From Thermocaproicibacter sp036260805 (GTDB taxonomy: Bacteria > Bacillota > Clostridia > Oscillospirales > Acutalibacteraceae), in the NCBI GenBank assembly GCA_036260805.1, contig DATALZ010000074.1:1-64000 (forward strand): a DNA stretch of 64,000 nt, read 5' to 3'. Every line of letters starts with the position of its first letter. Position 1 is the stretch's first letter. Of the stretch, positions 49,284 to 59,222 are shown one piece after another. The translations under genes were made by a program, and so were the position numbers. Below the pieces are notes generated by a model. It was not told the origin of the DNA and searched no databases. It worked only from the letters and a program-made list of their open reading frames with translations.

Positions 49284-50052
49284 ATATTTTTTCAATCATT
49301 TGATACTGGGGATGCTTTTCTTTATGATACTGAATGGCATTTACCGGGCAGGAATTCACACATCGTGTGCAAAAAATGCAGTCTTTTCCGAAAACCGGCT
49401 TATTGTTTTCCATTTTTATATTTTGCGCTGGGCATTTTCTGGCGCAAAGGCCGCAGCCGATGCATTCCGCCGAGGGACTGAACTTAATTGCAAAAACCGG
49501 AAACAGTTTTGTACACACGACGGCACACAGACGGCATACCGCGCCAAGAAAGCGCCCTACTTCTTCGTGGTGTTCCTCATTTTTCACCAGACAGGAAGCC
49601 AGTGCTTTGATATCTTCTTCCGCTTTGGCGATATTGCTCTGTTTCTTCTCCGGAGCAGTTCCGCCAAAAGCTTTCATTACCAGAAGGTTATTGGCAATTG
49701 GGATACTCTTTTCCGCTATAAGTTTATGATTCTTTTTTGCAAGAACTTTCTGCATTGGTTTAAAGTCTGTATCCAAAGGACCGGTTTGGGTACAGAACAT
49801 TACGGCAGGCACCGTCTTTGTACTCACAGGAAGATTCTTTTTTATGTACTTTATAAAATCAAGAACCGGGTATTCATAATATTTTGGGCAGCCTAAGGCA
49901 AGCAGATCGTAAGAATCAGGCTGAACTTTAAAATTTTCCTCTATGGAATGGAGTTCCGCATTGCATCCAAGTTTCTGCAGGTCTGCTTCCAGTTTTTTCG
50001 CAACATATTTTGTGTTTCCCGTACCACTGAAATAAAGGATCAAAGCCTTCAT
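49282..50052 (-). CDS. EFR1-type flavodoxin-ferredoxin protein
   Basis: 256 residues. An N-terminal flavodoxin-like domain has the FMN loop YFSGTGNTKYVAKKL. The C-terminus has two [4Fe-4S] motifs, CIGCGLCARKCP and CIFCTRCVNSCP, like bacterial 2Fe4S-type ferredoxins. The combination moves electrons between one- and two-electron carriers in anaerobes. Partners are unknown. ATG with AGAGG upstream. Divergent from the kdp operon and convergent with the ABC exporter gene. Confidence 0.9.
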   Translation of the reverse strand: MKALILYFSGTGNTKYVAKKLEADLQKLGCNAELHSIEENFKVQPDSYDLLALGCPKYYEYPVLDFIKYIKKNLPVSTKTVPAVMFCTQTGPLDTDFKPMQKVLAKKNHKLIAEKSIPIANNLLVMKAFGGTAPEKKQSNIAKAEEDIKALASCLVKNEEHHEEVGRFLGAVCRLCAVVCTKLFPVFAIKFSPSAECIGCGLCARKCPAQNIKMENNKPVFGKDCIFCTRCVNSCPVNAIQYHKEKHPQYQMIEKI

Positions 50053-50220
50053 GTATTATCCTCTTTTCACTCAACAATATAATCAAGATTATGTTTCGGA
50101 TAACTTCTTCATAACAATGGATTCATTATATTCTTTTCGTGCATCTGCATCAACAATTTTTTGGGGTTATCGTTTACTAAAAAGAAGGCGGCATCACCGG
50201 ATTCGGACGGATTTGTGTCG

Positions 50221-50279
50221 TCTTAATACAATCTTAACACGGCGGAATATCCTCTTACACAATCCTAATTTGAATTGTG
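50221..50279 (+). promoter_or_regulatory. kdp promoter region with repeated CTTAA/CACAAT elements (possible KdpE sites)
   Basis: The region holds near-repeats CTTAATACAAT, CTTAACAC and CTTACACAATCCTAAT, and an inverted repeat CACAAT-N10-ATTGTG (50258-50279). It ends about 40 bases before kdpF. No good -35/-10 pair is visible, as expected for an activator-dependent promoter. Binding by KdpE is inference. Confidence 0.45.
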
Positions 50280-50317
50280 TTAAACTAAAATCTGCACAAT
50301 TGAAAGGAAGGTTGTAT

Positions 50318-50407
50318 ATGCAAATTGTCATAGGGGTAATCGGCTCACTGGCCGTTTTGCTTCTCGGTTATTTGTTTTATGTCTTATTCAGGAGGGATGA
50401 AAAATGA
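50318..50407 (+). CDS. kdpF: Potassium-transporting ATPase small subunit KdpF
   Basis: 29 residues: a single membrane helix (QIVIGVIGSLAVLLLGYLFY) and a short basic tail, the usual size and position of KdpF. It stabilizes the KdpABC complex. GAAAGGAAGG precedes the ATG. The stop overlaps the kdpA start (ATGA), which supports the call. Confidence 0.9.
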   Translation: MQIVIGVIGSLAVLLLGYLFYVLFRRDEK

Positions 50408-52143
50408 ACGGTACGGTGATACAGTGCATTCTTTATCTGGCTATTTTAGTACTGCTTGCCATACCTCTGGGTACATATATCGGCAAAGTGATGAATGGCG
50501 AAAAGGTCTTTCTGTCCAGGGTCATCCAGCCGGTAGAGAATTTTACTTACCGGGTATTAAAGGTTGACAAAGACGAGCAGATGAATGCAAAAAAATACGG
50601 ATTGAGTATTATTATTTTCAGTGTTTTCAGCTTTATCATTCTGTTTTTGCTTCACCTGCTGCAGGGCGTTCTTCCGCTGAATCCGCAGTCCCTGAACGGC
50701 ACCTCGTGGCATCTTGCATTTAACAACGCCATCAGTTTCGTCACGAACACAAACTGGCAGGCGTATAACGGTGAAAGCACAATGAGCTATCTCACGCAGA
50801 TGCTCGGGCTTACCGTACAGAATTTTGCATCGGCGGCGGTTGGGATCTCCGTTTTGTTTGCCCTGATTCGCGGCTTTGTAAAAGTAAAAGAAACCGGGCT
50901 TGGTAGTTTCTGGGCAGACGCAACTAGAATTATTCTGTATATTCTGATTCCGCTTTCCCTGGTTATATCAATTGCTCTGGTATCTCAGGGCGTGATTCAG
51001 AATTTTTCATCCTACCAGACCGTTTCCCTTGTGGAGCCGGTTACACTGAAGGACGGCACAGTGGTGACACAGGAAGTTGTACCGCAGGGGCCCGCAGCGA
51101 GCCAGATTGCCATAAAGCAGTTAGGAACCAACGGCGGCGGTTTTATGGGTACAAACTCCGCGCATCCGTTTGAAAACCCGACGCCGCTTTCCAACCTGAT
51201 TGAAATGCTTTCGATTCTTTTGATCCCTGCGGCTTTGTGCTTTACTTTTGGCAGAAACGTGAAAGACAAGCGGCAGGGTGTAGCGATTTTCCTCGCCATG
51301 TTTATCATGCTGAGCGCGGCGCTGGCCGTAATCGCCGTAAGCGAATCTTCCGCAACTCCCCAGCTTGCTCAGAATGGAGCTGTGAATGTTTCCAGTGTTG
51401 CTCAGGCGGGCGGCAATATGGAAGGAAAAGAGACACGCTTTGGAATTGCATCGTCAAGCACCTGGACGGCATTTACAACGGGTGCATCCAACGGTTCGGT
51501 CAACTCGATGCTTGACAGCTACACGCCGATTGGCGGTATGGCGGCAATGCTTTTGATGCAGCTTGGCGAAGTCGTATTCGGCGGCGTAGGCTGCGGACTG
51601 TACAGCATGATCGGTTTTGCAATCCTGACCGTATTTATCGCGGGACTGATGGTGGGCCGTACACCGGAATATCTCGGCAAAAAGATTGAACCGTATGAAA
51701 TGCGCATGGCTGTGCTTCTCTGCCTCGCAACTCCGGTTGCGGTATTGATCGGCAGCGCAATTGCAACAGCTCTTCCTCAAACCGTAAGCAGCCTGACAAA
51801 CAGCGGAGCACACGGATTCTCCGAAATCCTTTATGCTTACTCGTCGGCAGGCGGAAACAACGGTTCCTCTTTCGCCGGATTTAACGCGAACACGGTATTC
51901 GGCAATGTTTCCACCGGACTGATTATGATTTTCTCACGCTTTGTCCCAATGATGGCGGCGCTTGCTATTGCAGGGTCGCTGGCACAGAAGAAAAAGGTTG
52001 CCGTCAGTTCAGGCACACTGCCGACCCACAACGCCATGTTTATCGGCATGCTGATTTTTGTGGTATTGCTCATCGGAGCACTCAGCTTTTTCCCGGCGCT
52101 TGCACTTGGCCCTGTCGCCGAGTACTTCCAGATGCTGGGTTAG
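50404..52143 (+). CDS. kdpA: Potassium-transporting ATPase potassium-binding subunit KdpA
   Basis: 579 residues with about ten membrane helices. It has the KdpA selectivity-filter regions, for example SFVTNTNWQAYNGE, QLGTNGGGFMGTNSAHPFENPTP and the later GVGCGLYSMIGF. It is the channel-like subunit that selects K+ for the pump. It starts within the kdpF stop and is followed by kdpB after 12 bases. Confidence 0.97.
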   Translation: MNGTVIQCILYLAILVLLAIPLGTYIGKVMNGEKVFLSRVIQPVENFTYRVLKVDKDEQMNAKKYGLSIIIFSVFSFIILFLLHLLQGVLPLNPQSLNGTSWHLAFNNAISFVTNTNWQAYNGESTMSYLTQMLGLTVQNFASAAVGISVLFALIRGFVKVKETGLGSFWADATRIILYILIPLSLVISIALVSQGVIQNFSSYQTVSLVEPVTLKDGTVVTQEVVPQGPAASQIAIKQLGTNGGGFMGTNSAHPFENPTPLSNLIEMLSILLIPAALCFTFGRNVKDKRQGVAIFLAMFIMLSAALAVIAVSESSATPQLAQNGAVNVSSVAQAGGNMEGKETRFGIASSSTWTAFTTGASNGSVNSMLDSYTPIGGMAAMLLMQLGEVVFGGVGCGLYSMIGFAILTVFIAGLMVGRTPEYLGKKIEPYEMRMAVLLCLATPVAVLIGSAIATALPQTVSSLTNSGAHGFSEILYAYSSAGGNNGSSFAGFNANTVFGNVSTGLIMIFSRFVPMMAALAIAGSLAQKKKVAVSSGTLPTHNAMFIGMLIFVVLLIGALSFFPALALGPVAEYFQMLG

Positions 52144-52155
52144 GAGGAATAAATA

Positions 52156-54234
52156 ATGTCTTCTCAAAAGAATAACAAGAAAAGCGGTTTTGCAGACAAA
52201 CAAATGCTCTTTCGGGCGATTAAAGATTCGTTTATAAAGCTGAACCCGAAGACCCAGCTGCAAAATCCGGTCATGTTTATTGTATATATTGCGGCTATCC
52301 TTACAACCGTGCTCTTTATCCTTTCTCTGTTTGGAATCAGCGATGCAAATACCGGGTTCACCCTTGGGATTGCCATCATCCTCTGGTTTACCTCACTGTT
52401 CGGGAATTTTGCTGAAGCGATTGCGGAAGGCCGCGGCAAGGCGCAGGCGGATTCTCTTCGCGCCGCAAAAAAGGACGTTGAAGCACATAAGATTCCTTCA
52501 CTGGAAGACCGTGGGACTATAACAAAAATTTCGTCGGCTCAACTGAAAAAAGGCGACCTTGTTATCGTTCGTACCGGCGAACAGATACCGGCCGACGGCG
52601 AAGTGATCGACGGTGCCGCATCGGTTGACGAAAGCGCCATTACCGGTGAATCCGCGCCGGTAATCCGCGAAAGCGGCGGCGACCGCAGCGCCGTAACAGG
52701 CGGCACGACCGTTATCTCCGACTGGCTGGTCATTCGTGTTACAAGCGAAGCTGGCGAAAGTTTTCTGGATAAAATGATCGCCATGGTAGAAGGTGCATCG
52801 CGCAAAAAGACTCCGAATGAAGTAGCTTTGCAGATTTTCCTCGTCGCGCTCACCATTATCTTTCTTCTTGTAACGCTCGCGCTCTACCCCTACTCTTCTT
52901 TTGCGGCTTCTCAGGCAGGAAAAGTGAACGGAACTTCCGTTACCTCTCTGGTTGCGCTGCTCGTATGCCTTGCACCGACCACAATCGGCGCGCTTCTTTC
53001 ATCCATCGGCATTGCAGGTATGAGCCGTCTGAATCAGGCAAACGTCCTTGCCATGAGCGGCAGGGCGATTGAGGCTGCCGGCGACGTGGATATTCTGATG
53101 CTCGACAAAACCGGCACCATCACGCTCGGTAACCGCCAGGCAGCAGAGTTTGTGCCGGTCGACGGCGTCGATATTAAAGAACTTGCGGACGCAGCCCAGC
53201 TTTCGTCTCTCGCAGACGAAACACCGGAAGGCAGAAGCGTCGTGATTCTCGCAAAAGAACAGTTTGGAATCCGCGGCAGAAATATGAGCGAACTGAACGC
53301 ACAGTTCATTCCCTTCACAGCAAAAACAAGAATGAGCGGCGTAGATTTCATGGGAAATGAAATTCGCAAAGGCGCCGCGGACGCCGTAAAAAACTACGTC
53401 CTTGAAAAAGGCGGCACTTACAGCAGCGAATGCGACGAAACGGTAAAACGTATCTCCAATCAGGGTGGAACTCCGCTTGTAGTTGCCAAAAATGGAAAAG
53501 TCCTCGGCGTTATCTTCCTGAAAGACATCATTAAGCAGGGCGTTAAAGAAAAATTCGCAGACCTGCGCAAAATGGGAATCAAGACCATTATGGTTACCGG
53601 TGATAATCCGCTGACGGCGGCCGCTATCGCGGCTGAAGCGGGCGTTGACGACTTCCTTGCGGAAGCCACACCGGAAGGAAAGCTGAAAAAAATCCGTGAG
53701 TTTCAGCAGCAGGGGCACCTTGTTGCTATGACAGGCGACGGAACCAACGATGCTCCTGCGCTCGCGCAGGCAGACGTAGCCGTTGCCATGAACACCGGCA
53801 CTCAGGCGGCAAAAGAAGCTGGCAACATGGTGGACCTCGACTCTTCCCCGACGAAGCTGATTGACATTGTGCGTATCGGCAAGCAGCTGCTGATGACCAG
53901 AGGTTCCCTGACCACGTTCAGCATTGCCAACGACCTTGCAAAATACTTCGCCATCATTCCGGCTTTGTTCATGGGTGTCTACCCGGGGCTGGCGGCGCTG
54001 AACATCATGGGTCTGCACAGTGCTCAGAGCGCAATCTTTTCCGCGATTATTTATAACGCCCTGATTATTATCGCTTTGATTCCGCTCGCGCTGAAAGGCG
54101 TAAAATACCGTGAAGTTACAGCGAAAAAACTCCTTTCGCGCAATCTTCTGATTTACGGTCTCGGCGGCATTATTACTCCGTTCATTTTCGTAAAACTCAT
54201 CGACGTAATCATTGTCGCCTTAGGGCTGGTATGA
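52156..54234 (+). CDS. kdpB: Potassium-transporting P-type ATPase KdpB
   Basis: 692 residues. P-type ATPase motifs: VDESAITGESAPV (actuator TGES), the phosphorylation motif DKTGTITLG (Asp about 317), the nucleotide-binding KGAA region, and GDGTNDAPALAQADVAVAMN. The ATP-driven subunit of KdpFABC. AGGAGG precedes the ATG. It sits in the usual order A-B-C. The serine of the TGES loop that is phosphorylated in E. coli KdpB appears conserved. Confidence 0.97.
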   Translation: MSSQKNNKKSGFADKQMLFRAIKDSFIKLNPKTQLQNPVMFIVYIAAILTTVLFILSLFGISDANTGFTLGIAIILWFTSLFGNFAEAIAEGRGKAQADSLRAAKKDVEAHKIPSLEDRGTITKISSAQLKKGDLVIVRTGEQIPADGEVIDGAASVDESAITGESAPVIRESGGDRSAVTGGTTVISDWLVIRVTSEAGESFLDKMIAMVEGASRKKTPNEVALQIFLVALTIIFLLVTLALYPYSSFAASQAGKVNGTSVTSLVALLVCLAPTTIGALLSSIGIAGMSRLNQANVLAMSGRAIEAAGDVDILMLDKTGTITLGNRQAAEFVPVDGVDIKELADAAQLSSLADETPEGRSVVILAKEQFGIRGRNMSELNAQFIPFTAKTRMSGVDFMGNEIRKGAADAVKNYVLEKGGTYSSECDETVKRISNQGGTPLVVAKNGKVLGVIFLKDIIKQGVKEKFADLRKMGIKTIMVTGDNPLTAAAIAAEAGVDDFLAEATPEGKLKKIREFQQQGHLVAMTGDGTNDAPALAQADVAVAMNTGTQAAKEAGNMVDLDSSPTKLIDIVRIGKQLLMTRGSLTTFSIANDLAKYFAIIPALFMGVYPGLAALNIMGLHSAQSAIFSAIIYNALIIIALIPLALKGVKYREVTAKKLLSRNLLIYGLGGIITPFIFVKLIDVIIVALGLV

Positions 54235-54252
54235 AAGGGCTGAACGTTATTT

Positions 54253-54858
54253 ATGAAAACCATAAAATCAATTGCTCCGAAGGCTCTGATTTTTCTTCTG
54301 ATGCTTACTTTACTCTGCGGAGCTGTTTACCCGCTTGTTGTAACGGGTATTTCACAGCTGTTTTTCCCAAAGCAGGCAAACGGAAGTATCATTGAAGTCA
54401 ACGGCAAAAAATACGGAAGCGAACTTTTGGCTCAGCAGTTTACCGGCAATAAATACATGTGGGGCCGAATTATGAATCTCGACGTAACCACATACAAAGA
54501 TAAAAGCGGAAAAGTGCTTATGTATGCGCAGCCTTCCAACCTCAGCCCGACAAGTGCAAAATACAAACAGCTGGTCTCGGAACGCATTGCAAAAATTAAA
54601 GCTGCAAACCCGGAAAATAAAAATGTTCCGATTCCAGAAGACTTGGTGACATGCTCCGGCAGCGGACTTGACCCGGATATCTCCCCCGCCGCCGCTCAGT
54701 ACCAGGTAGAAAGGATTGCAAAAGCTCGCGGCATATCGGCTGACAAAGTAAACGAAATTGTGCTAAAATATACGAATAGGAAGCTTTTGGGTATCTTCGG
54801 TGAAGAAACCGTCAATGTTCTTAAAGTAAATCTCGCTTTGGACGGGATATTGAAATAG
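54253..54858 (+). CDS. kdpC: Potassium-transporting ATPase subunit KdpC
   Basis: 201 residues. One N-terminal membrane helix (ALIFLLMLTLLCGAVYPLVVTG) is followed by a soluble domain with GSELLAQQF, FWGR-like MWGRIM, PSNLSPTS and the conserved CSGSGLDPDISPAAAQYQVERIAKARG. KdpC raises the pump's nucleotide affinity. It starts 18 bases after kdpB. kdpD follows 13 bases downstream. Confidence 0.97.
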   Translation: MKTIKSIAPKALIFLLMLTLLCGAVYPLVVTGISQLFFPKQANGSIIEVNGKKYGSELLAQQFTGNKYMWGRIMNLDVTTYKDKSGKVLMYAQPSNLSPTSAKYKQLVSERIAKIKAANPENKNVPIPEDLVTCSGSGLDPDISPAAAQYQVERIAKARGISADKVNEIVLKYTNRKLLGIFGEETVNVLKVNLALDGILK

Positions 54859-54871
54859 CGGGGATGAACGC

Positions 54872-57574
54872 ATGGCTGAAAGCAGACCAAATCCGGATGA
54901 ACTTCTGGCAAAAATACGTCAGAAGGAAGTTAAAAATAAAAAAGGCAAACTGAAAATATTCTTCGGGTACGCGGCGGGCGTAGGCAAAACATACGCTATG
55001 CTTGACGCCGCACACTCGGCTAAAAAACTCGGAATGGACGTTGTAGCAGGCTATGTGGAACCGCATCAGCGCCCGGACACTACTGCGCTGCTTGAGGGAC
55101 TGGAAGCACTCCAGCCCCTTAAGGTCGATTATAAGGGGATTTTTTTAAACGAGTTTGACATCGACGCCGCGCTCGCCCGAAAACCTCAGTTAATTCTGGT
55201 TGATGAGCTTGCGCATACCAATGCAGTCGAGTGCCGCAACACAAAACGCTATATGGATGTGGAGGAACTTCTCCGCGCCGGGATCGACGTTTATACCACG
55301 GTTAACGTTCAGCATCTGGAAAGTCTCAACGATATTGTCGCATCCATTACACAGGTGGTTGTGAAGGAAAGAATTCCGGACTATATTTTCGATCACGCAG
55401 ACCAGGTGGAACTGGTCGATATTGAGCCAGACGATTTAATCAGCCGGCTCAATGAAGGTAAAATCTACAAGCAAACTCAGGCTCAGAAGGCTTTGGGAAA
55501 CTTTTTTATCCGGGAGAATCTGGTGGCTCTGCGCGAAATAGCCCTGCGCAGGACTGCCGACCGTGTAAATAAGGCTGCGGAACAAAGCCGTCTGCCAACC
55601 CAGAACAGCGATTTCTACGCCGGTGAACACATACTAATCTGCCTTTCGAGTTCTCCTTCCAACGCAAAAGTAATCCGCACCGCAGCAAGGATGGCGTATG
55701 CTTTTCATGCGGCATTTACCGCTCTGTTTGTTGAAACCCCGAACACAAAAGAATTGAACGACGAAAACAGAAGCCGGCTGCGCAAAAATCTGAAACTTGC
55801 AGAACAGCTTGGCGCGAAAATTGCCACGGTCTATGGAGAGGATATTCCCTACCAGATATCGGAATATGCAAAGGTCAGCGGCGTTACAAAAATCGTTATG
55901 GGGCGTTCCAATAATAAAGCGGGTCTTTTCCGCCCGAAAAACAACCTGATTGACCGAATTGCGACACTTGCCCCAAATGTGGATGTGCACATTATTCCGG
56001 ATACAGTGCAGACATATGGACAAAAATTCAGCAATAAACCGAAGCTGACCGGCATCAGTCCAAAAGATCTGCTGAAAATGCTGGCAATTCTGACTTTGTG
56101 TACCTTAGCAGGCTTATTATTTGAAAAACTGGGTTTGACTCAATCAAGCATAATAACAATTTATATTTTAGGCGTGCTGGTTATCTCCAGCCAGACAATA
56201 GGCAGGTTCTATGGAATTTTATCGTCTGTAGTCGGCGTACTGGCGTATAATTTCTTTTTCATTGACCCCAAATATACATTTACGGCTTACGGTGCAGAAT
56301 ATCCGATTACCTTTCTTGTCATGCTGGTCGCTTCTCTGATTACTTCCACCCTGACCATGAAGGAAAAAAATCAGGCGCGAAAGACGGCAATGCAGGCACA
56401 CCGCACGGAAGTGCTGCTGGACACCAGCAGAAAGCTGCAGCGTGCAAAAAACATATCGGATATCGTTTCTGTTTCATCACAGCAGCTTTTAAAACTGCTC
56501 GACAAACCTTTTGCACTGTATATCGTACAGGATGGAAAACTGGGTGAACCGCTTTCTTTCTATCCGCCCCGAGATATTAAGTGGAATGATATCTGCACGG
56601 ATGCCGATGAACAGGCTGTTGCCGCATGGGTTTTTAAGAACCGAAAGCCGGCCGGGGTCGGAACAGAAACGCTCCCCGGTTCAAAGGCATTTTATCTGCC
56701 GATCCGCAACCACGACACCGTTTTTGCCGTAATCGGTATTATAATGAAAAGTGACGAGTCCTATGATCCATTTGTTCGCAGCCTACTTTCCGCTATGCTG
56801 GATGAAATTGCATTTGCAATTGAAAAATACAAGCTGAATGAAGCGCAGAAACAGGCTACAATGGAATCGGAAAAGGAGCGCCTGCGCGCAAACCTTCTGC
56901 GTGCCATTTCACATGACCTTCGTACTCCGCTCACAAGCATCTCCGGCAACGCCAGTGTTCTTCTGACAAATGAAAATCAGATTGAACCGAACGCAAAGCG
57001 TAAACTGTATCAGGATATTTACGATGACTCCATGTGGCTCATCAATCTTGTAGAAAATCTGCTCTCCGTCACAAGGATCGACAACGGAACCATGAGCATT
57101 AAAATGCAGGCGGAACTGGTGGACGAAATCATCAGCGAGGCTATGAAGCATATCAACCGCAAAGCCAGCGAACATAAGCTGTCGGTCAACATCAGCGACG
57201 ACATGCTGATGGTCTGTGCAGATGCACGGCTTATCATTCAGGTTATCATCAATATTATAGACAATGCGGTTCAGTATACCGCGCCGGGCTCCGAAATCTG
57301 CGTCCGCGCGTTCCGAAAAGACAACATGGCGGTAATTGAAATTGCCGACAACGGCGACGGCATTGACGACGAAAGCAAGAAAAAAATATTTGATATGTTT
57401 TATACCGCCAACAACAGCAGAGGAGACAGCCGTCGCGGTCTGGGGCTTGGTCTTTCCCTGTGTAAATCGATTGTATCCGCGCACGGCGGTGAAATCTATG
57501 TAAAGGACAATCAGCCGAAGGGCAGTATTTTCGGCTTTACTCTGCAAATTCGTGAGGTAAAGGGCAATGAATAA
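54872..57574 (+). CDS. kdpD: Sensor histidine kinase KdpD
   Basis: 900 residues with all usual parts: KdpD N-domain with Walker A GYAAGVGKTYAML (about 32-44), a UspA-like domain (about 250-375), four membrane helices (about 395-500), a GAF-like domain, dimerization domain with His about 681 in SHDLRTPLTS, and an ATPase domain with DNGDGID and GLGLGLSLCK. It responds to low K+ or turgor and phosphorylates KdpE. It is joined to the pump genes rather than transcribed alone. Its stop overlaps kdpE by eight bases. Confidence 0.97.
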   Translation: MAESRPNPDELLAKIRQKEVKNKKGKLKIFFGYAAGVGKTYAMLDAAHSAKKLGMDVVAGYVEPHQRPDTTALLEGLEALQPLKVDYKGIFLNEFDIDAALARKPQLILVDELAHTNAVECRNTKRYMDVEELLRAGIDVYTTVNVQHLESLNDIVASITQVVVKERIPDYIFDHADQVELVDIEPDDLISRLNEGKIYKQTQAQKALGNFFIRENLVALREIALRRTADRVNKAAEQSRLPTQNSDFYAGEHILICLSSSPSNAKVIRTAARMAYAFHAAFTALFVETPNTKELNDENRSRLRKNLKLAEQLGAKIATVYGEDIPYQISEYAKVSGVTKIVMGRSNNKAGLFRPKNNLIDRIATLAPNVDVHIIPDTVQTYGQKFSNKPKLTGISPKDLLKMLAILTLCTLAGLLFEKLGLTQSSIITIYILGVLVISSQTIGRFYGILSSVVGVLAYNFFFIDPKYTFTAYGAEYPITFLVMLVASLITSTLTMKEKNQARKTAMQAHRTEVLLDTSRKLQRAKNISDIVSVSSQQLLKLLDKPFALYIVQDGKLGEPLSFYPPRDIKWNDICTDADEQAVAAWVFKNRKPAGVGTETLPGSKAFYLPIRNHDTVFAVIGIIMKSDESYDPFVRSLLSAMLDEIAFAIEKYKLNEAQKQATMESEKERLRANLLRAISHDLRTPLTSISGNASVLLTNENQIEPNAKRKLYQDIYDDSMWLINLVENLLSVTRIDNGTMSIKMQAELVDEIISEAMKHINRKASEHKLSVNISDDMLMVCADARLIIQVIINIIDNAVQYTAPGSEICVRAFRKDNMAVIEIADNGDGIDDESKKKIFDMFYTANNSRGDSRRGLGLGLSLCKSIVSAHGGEIYVKDNQPKGSIFGFTLQIREVKGNE

Positions 57575-58283
57575 GACATCAATTCTGATTGTAGAGGACG
57601 ACAAGGCCGTCCGCAACTTAATGACAACAACGATGAAAGCGAACGGCTACGCTTACCATACCGCCGAAACAGGCGAATCCGCAATTCTGCAGGCGGCATC
57701 TGCTAAACCGGACGTGATGGTTCTTGATTTGGGCCTGCCGGATATTGACGGCGTCGACATCATCAAAAAAGTACGCACATGGACCAACAACCCGATTATC
57801 GTTGTAAGTGCAAGAAGCGAAGATAAAGATAAAATAGACGCACTGGACGCCGGCGCGGACGATTACCTTACCAAGCCTTTCAGCATTGATGAACTGCTGG
57901 CAAGAATTCGTGTAGCCGTACGAAAGATGAATTACGACAACAGCGCTGCTTCGAAAAATTCCGCAGTATTTGAAAACGGCGGATTGAAGATTGATTACGC
58001 CGCAGGATGCGTATTCGTTGACGGCGCAGAAATCCACCTGACGCCGATTGAATACAAGCTGATCTGCCTGCTCGCAAGAAATGTCGGCAAAGTTCTTACC
58101 CACAACTACATTCTTCATGAAATCTGGGGCAATGCATCTGAAAGCGACACTCCTTCGCTCCGGGTCTTTATGGCAACTCTTCGCAAAAAAATTGAAAAAG
58201 ATCCGTCAAACCCGATTTATATTCAGACGCATATCGGCATCGGATACCGAATGATCCGAATTCAGGACGACAGCGAGAAATAA
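57567..58283 (+). CDS. kdpE: Response regulator KdpE (OmpR family)
   Basis: 238 residues. The receiver domain has the acidic pair ED-D near residues 10-12, phospho-Asp 54 in VLDLGLPD and the conserved Lys in YLTKPF. The winged-helix DNA-binding domain follows (LTPIEYKLICLLARN, then RVFMATLRKKIEKDP and GIGYRM). It activates the kdp promoter. It is the last gene of the operon, translationally coupled to kdpD. Confidence 0.96.
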   Translation: MNKTSILIVEDDKAVRNLMTTTMKANGYAYHTAETGESAILQAASAKPDVMVLDLGLPDIDGVDIIKKVRTWTNNPIIVVSARSEDKDKIDALDAGADDYLTKPFSIDELLARIRVAVRKMNYDNSAASKNSAVFENGGLKIDYAAGCVFVDGAEIHLTPIEYKLICLLARNVGKVLTHNYILHEIWGNASESDTPSLRVFMATLRKKIEKDPSNPIYIQTHIGIGYRMIRIQDDSEK

Positions 58284-58296
58284 TTTGCAGAAAAAT

Positions 58297-58330
58297 ACCC
58301 TTTGCTGAAAAAACAGCAGAGGGTTTATTT
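58297..58330. terminator. Terminator of the kdp operon
   Basis: ACCCTTTGCTG pairs with CAGCAGAGGGT around six A residues, followed by TTATTTTTAT. It lies between convergent genes and may also work for the DUF554 gene. Confidence 0.85.
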
Positions 58331-58339
58331 TTATTCAGC

Positions 58340-59059
58340 TCACATTTTAAAAAAGCTGCAGGCGATTGCAACGATCAATGCCGGAAGAAGATTTCCCACT
58401 TTAAACTTTTTGCCGAAAGACAGGTTAATACCCACGCAGAAAATCAGAATAGAGCCAACATAGGAGATATTCTGAATCATCTGCTGGGTCAGAACCGGCT
58501 GGATAAAATGGGCAAACACTGTAATCAGGCCCTGAAAAACTCCCAAAGGCAGTGCTGAGAAAATAACACCTTTTCCATATGCCGATGCCAAAACCATAAC
58601 AATGATGAAATCAAGAATCGCTTTTGTAAAAAGCATGGTAGCGTCACCGGAAATTCCGTCCTGCACAGACCCTACTACCGCCATTGCCCCGATGCAAATG
58701 ACCATAGTCGCCGTTACAAAACCTTCCACAAATTTTGGATCACCGCTGCTTTTTGCTTTCTGCTTCAGCCATTCGCCAAAATGCTCTATCTTTTCTTCTA
58801 TATTAATCGCCTCGCCGATCAGCCCGCCCAACACAAGAGAAACAATCATAACCATTGTGCCCGTCGTATCCAGAGCAGAACCGTGAATTACAAAAATCCC
58901 CTTCAAGGTTCCCGCAATTCCAAGGAACATGGTAGAGAGACCTAATGCCTGCATTAAAATATCCTGAAACCGCTGTTTTAACCCTCCGTTGAAGAGCATC
59001 CCAATCATACTGCCGACAATTACCGCAGATACATTTACTATCGTTCCCAAGCCTACCAT
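58340..59059 (-). CDS. DUF554 family membrane protein
   Basis: 239 residues with about seven hydrophobic segments. It opens MVGLGTIVNVSAVIVGSMIGMLF and has VLGGLIGEAINIEEKIEHFGEWLK, both typical of DUF554 (YdfK/YqgA-like) proteins. Transport function is guessed for the family but not shown. The frame opens ten codons earlier, but the ATG at 59057-59059 with GGGCGGGG upstream matches the family N-terminus better. Convergent with kdpE. Confidence 0.87.
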   Translation of the reverse strand: MVGLGTIVNVSAVIVGSMIGMLFNGGLKQRFQDILMQALGLSTMFLGIAGTLKGIFVIHGSALDTTGTMVMIVSLVLGGLIGEAINIEEKIEHFGEWLKQKAKSSGDPKFVEGFVTATMVICIGAMAVVGSVQDGISGDATMLFTKAILDFIIVMVLASAYGKGVIFSALPLGVFQGLITVFAHFIQPVLTQQMIQNISYVGSILIFCVGINLSFGKKFKVGNLLPALIVAIACSFFKM

Positions 59060-59222
59060 TATGTATTTTACCCCGCCCAACCTTCTCATTTTCTGTATTA
59101 ATTTAGTATATACTTGCAGACAAGAGGATTCAATGGCAAATCAAATTACATTAAAATCGTAAGGAAAACACTGAGAAAACGAGACGATATCCAGTCCTAA
59201 GGTTGGTTTTCTTAAAACAAGA

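Noticed and set aside
52999..54018. 339-codon open frame on the minus strand inside kdpB
   Set aside because: It is a mirror frame of a strongly conserved gene, with a Cys/Phe/Arg/His-rich translation and no recognisable domain or ribosome site.
56909..57616. 235-codon minus-strand frame across kdpD/kdpE
   Set aside because: Shadow of the conserved histidine kinase and regulator; no start signal.
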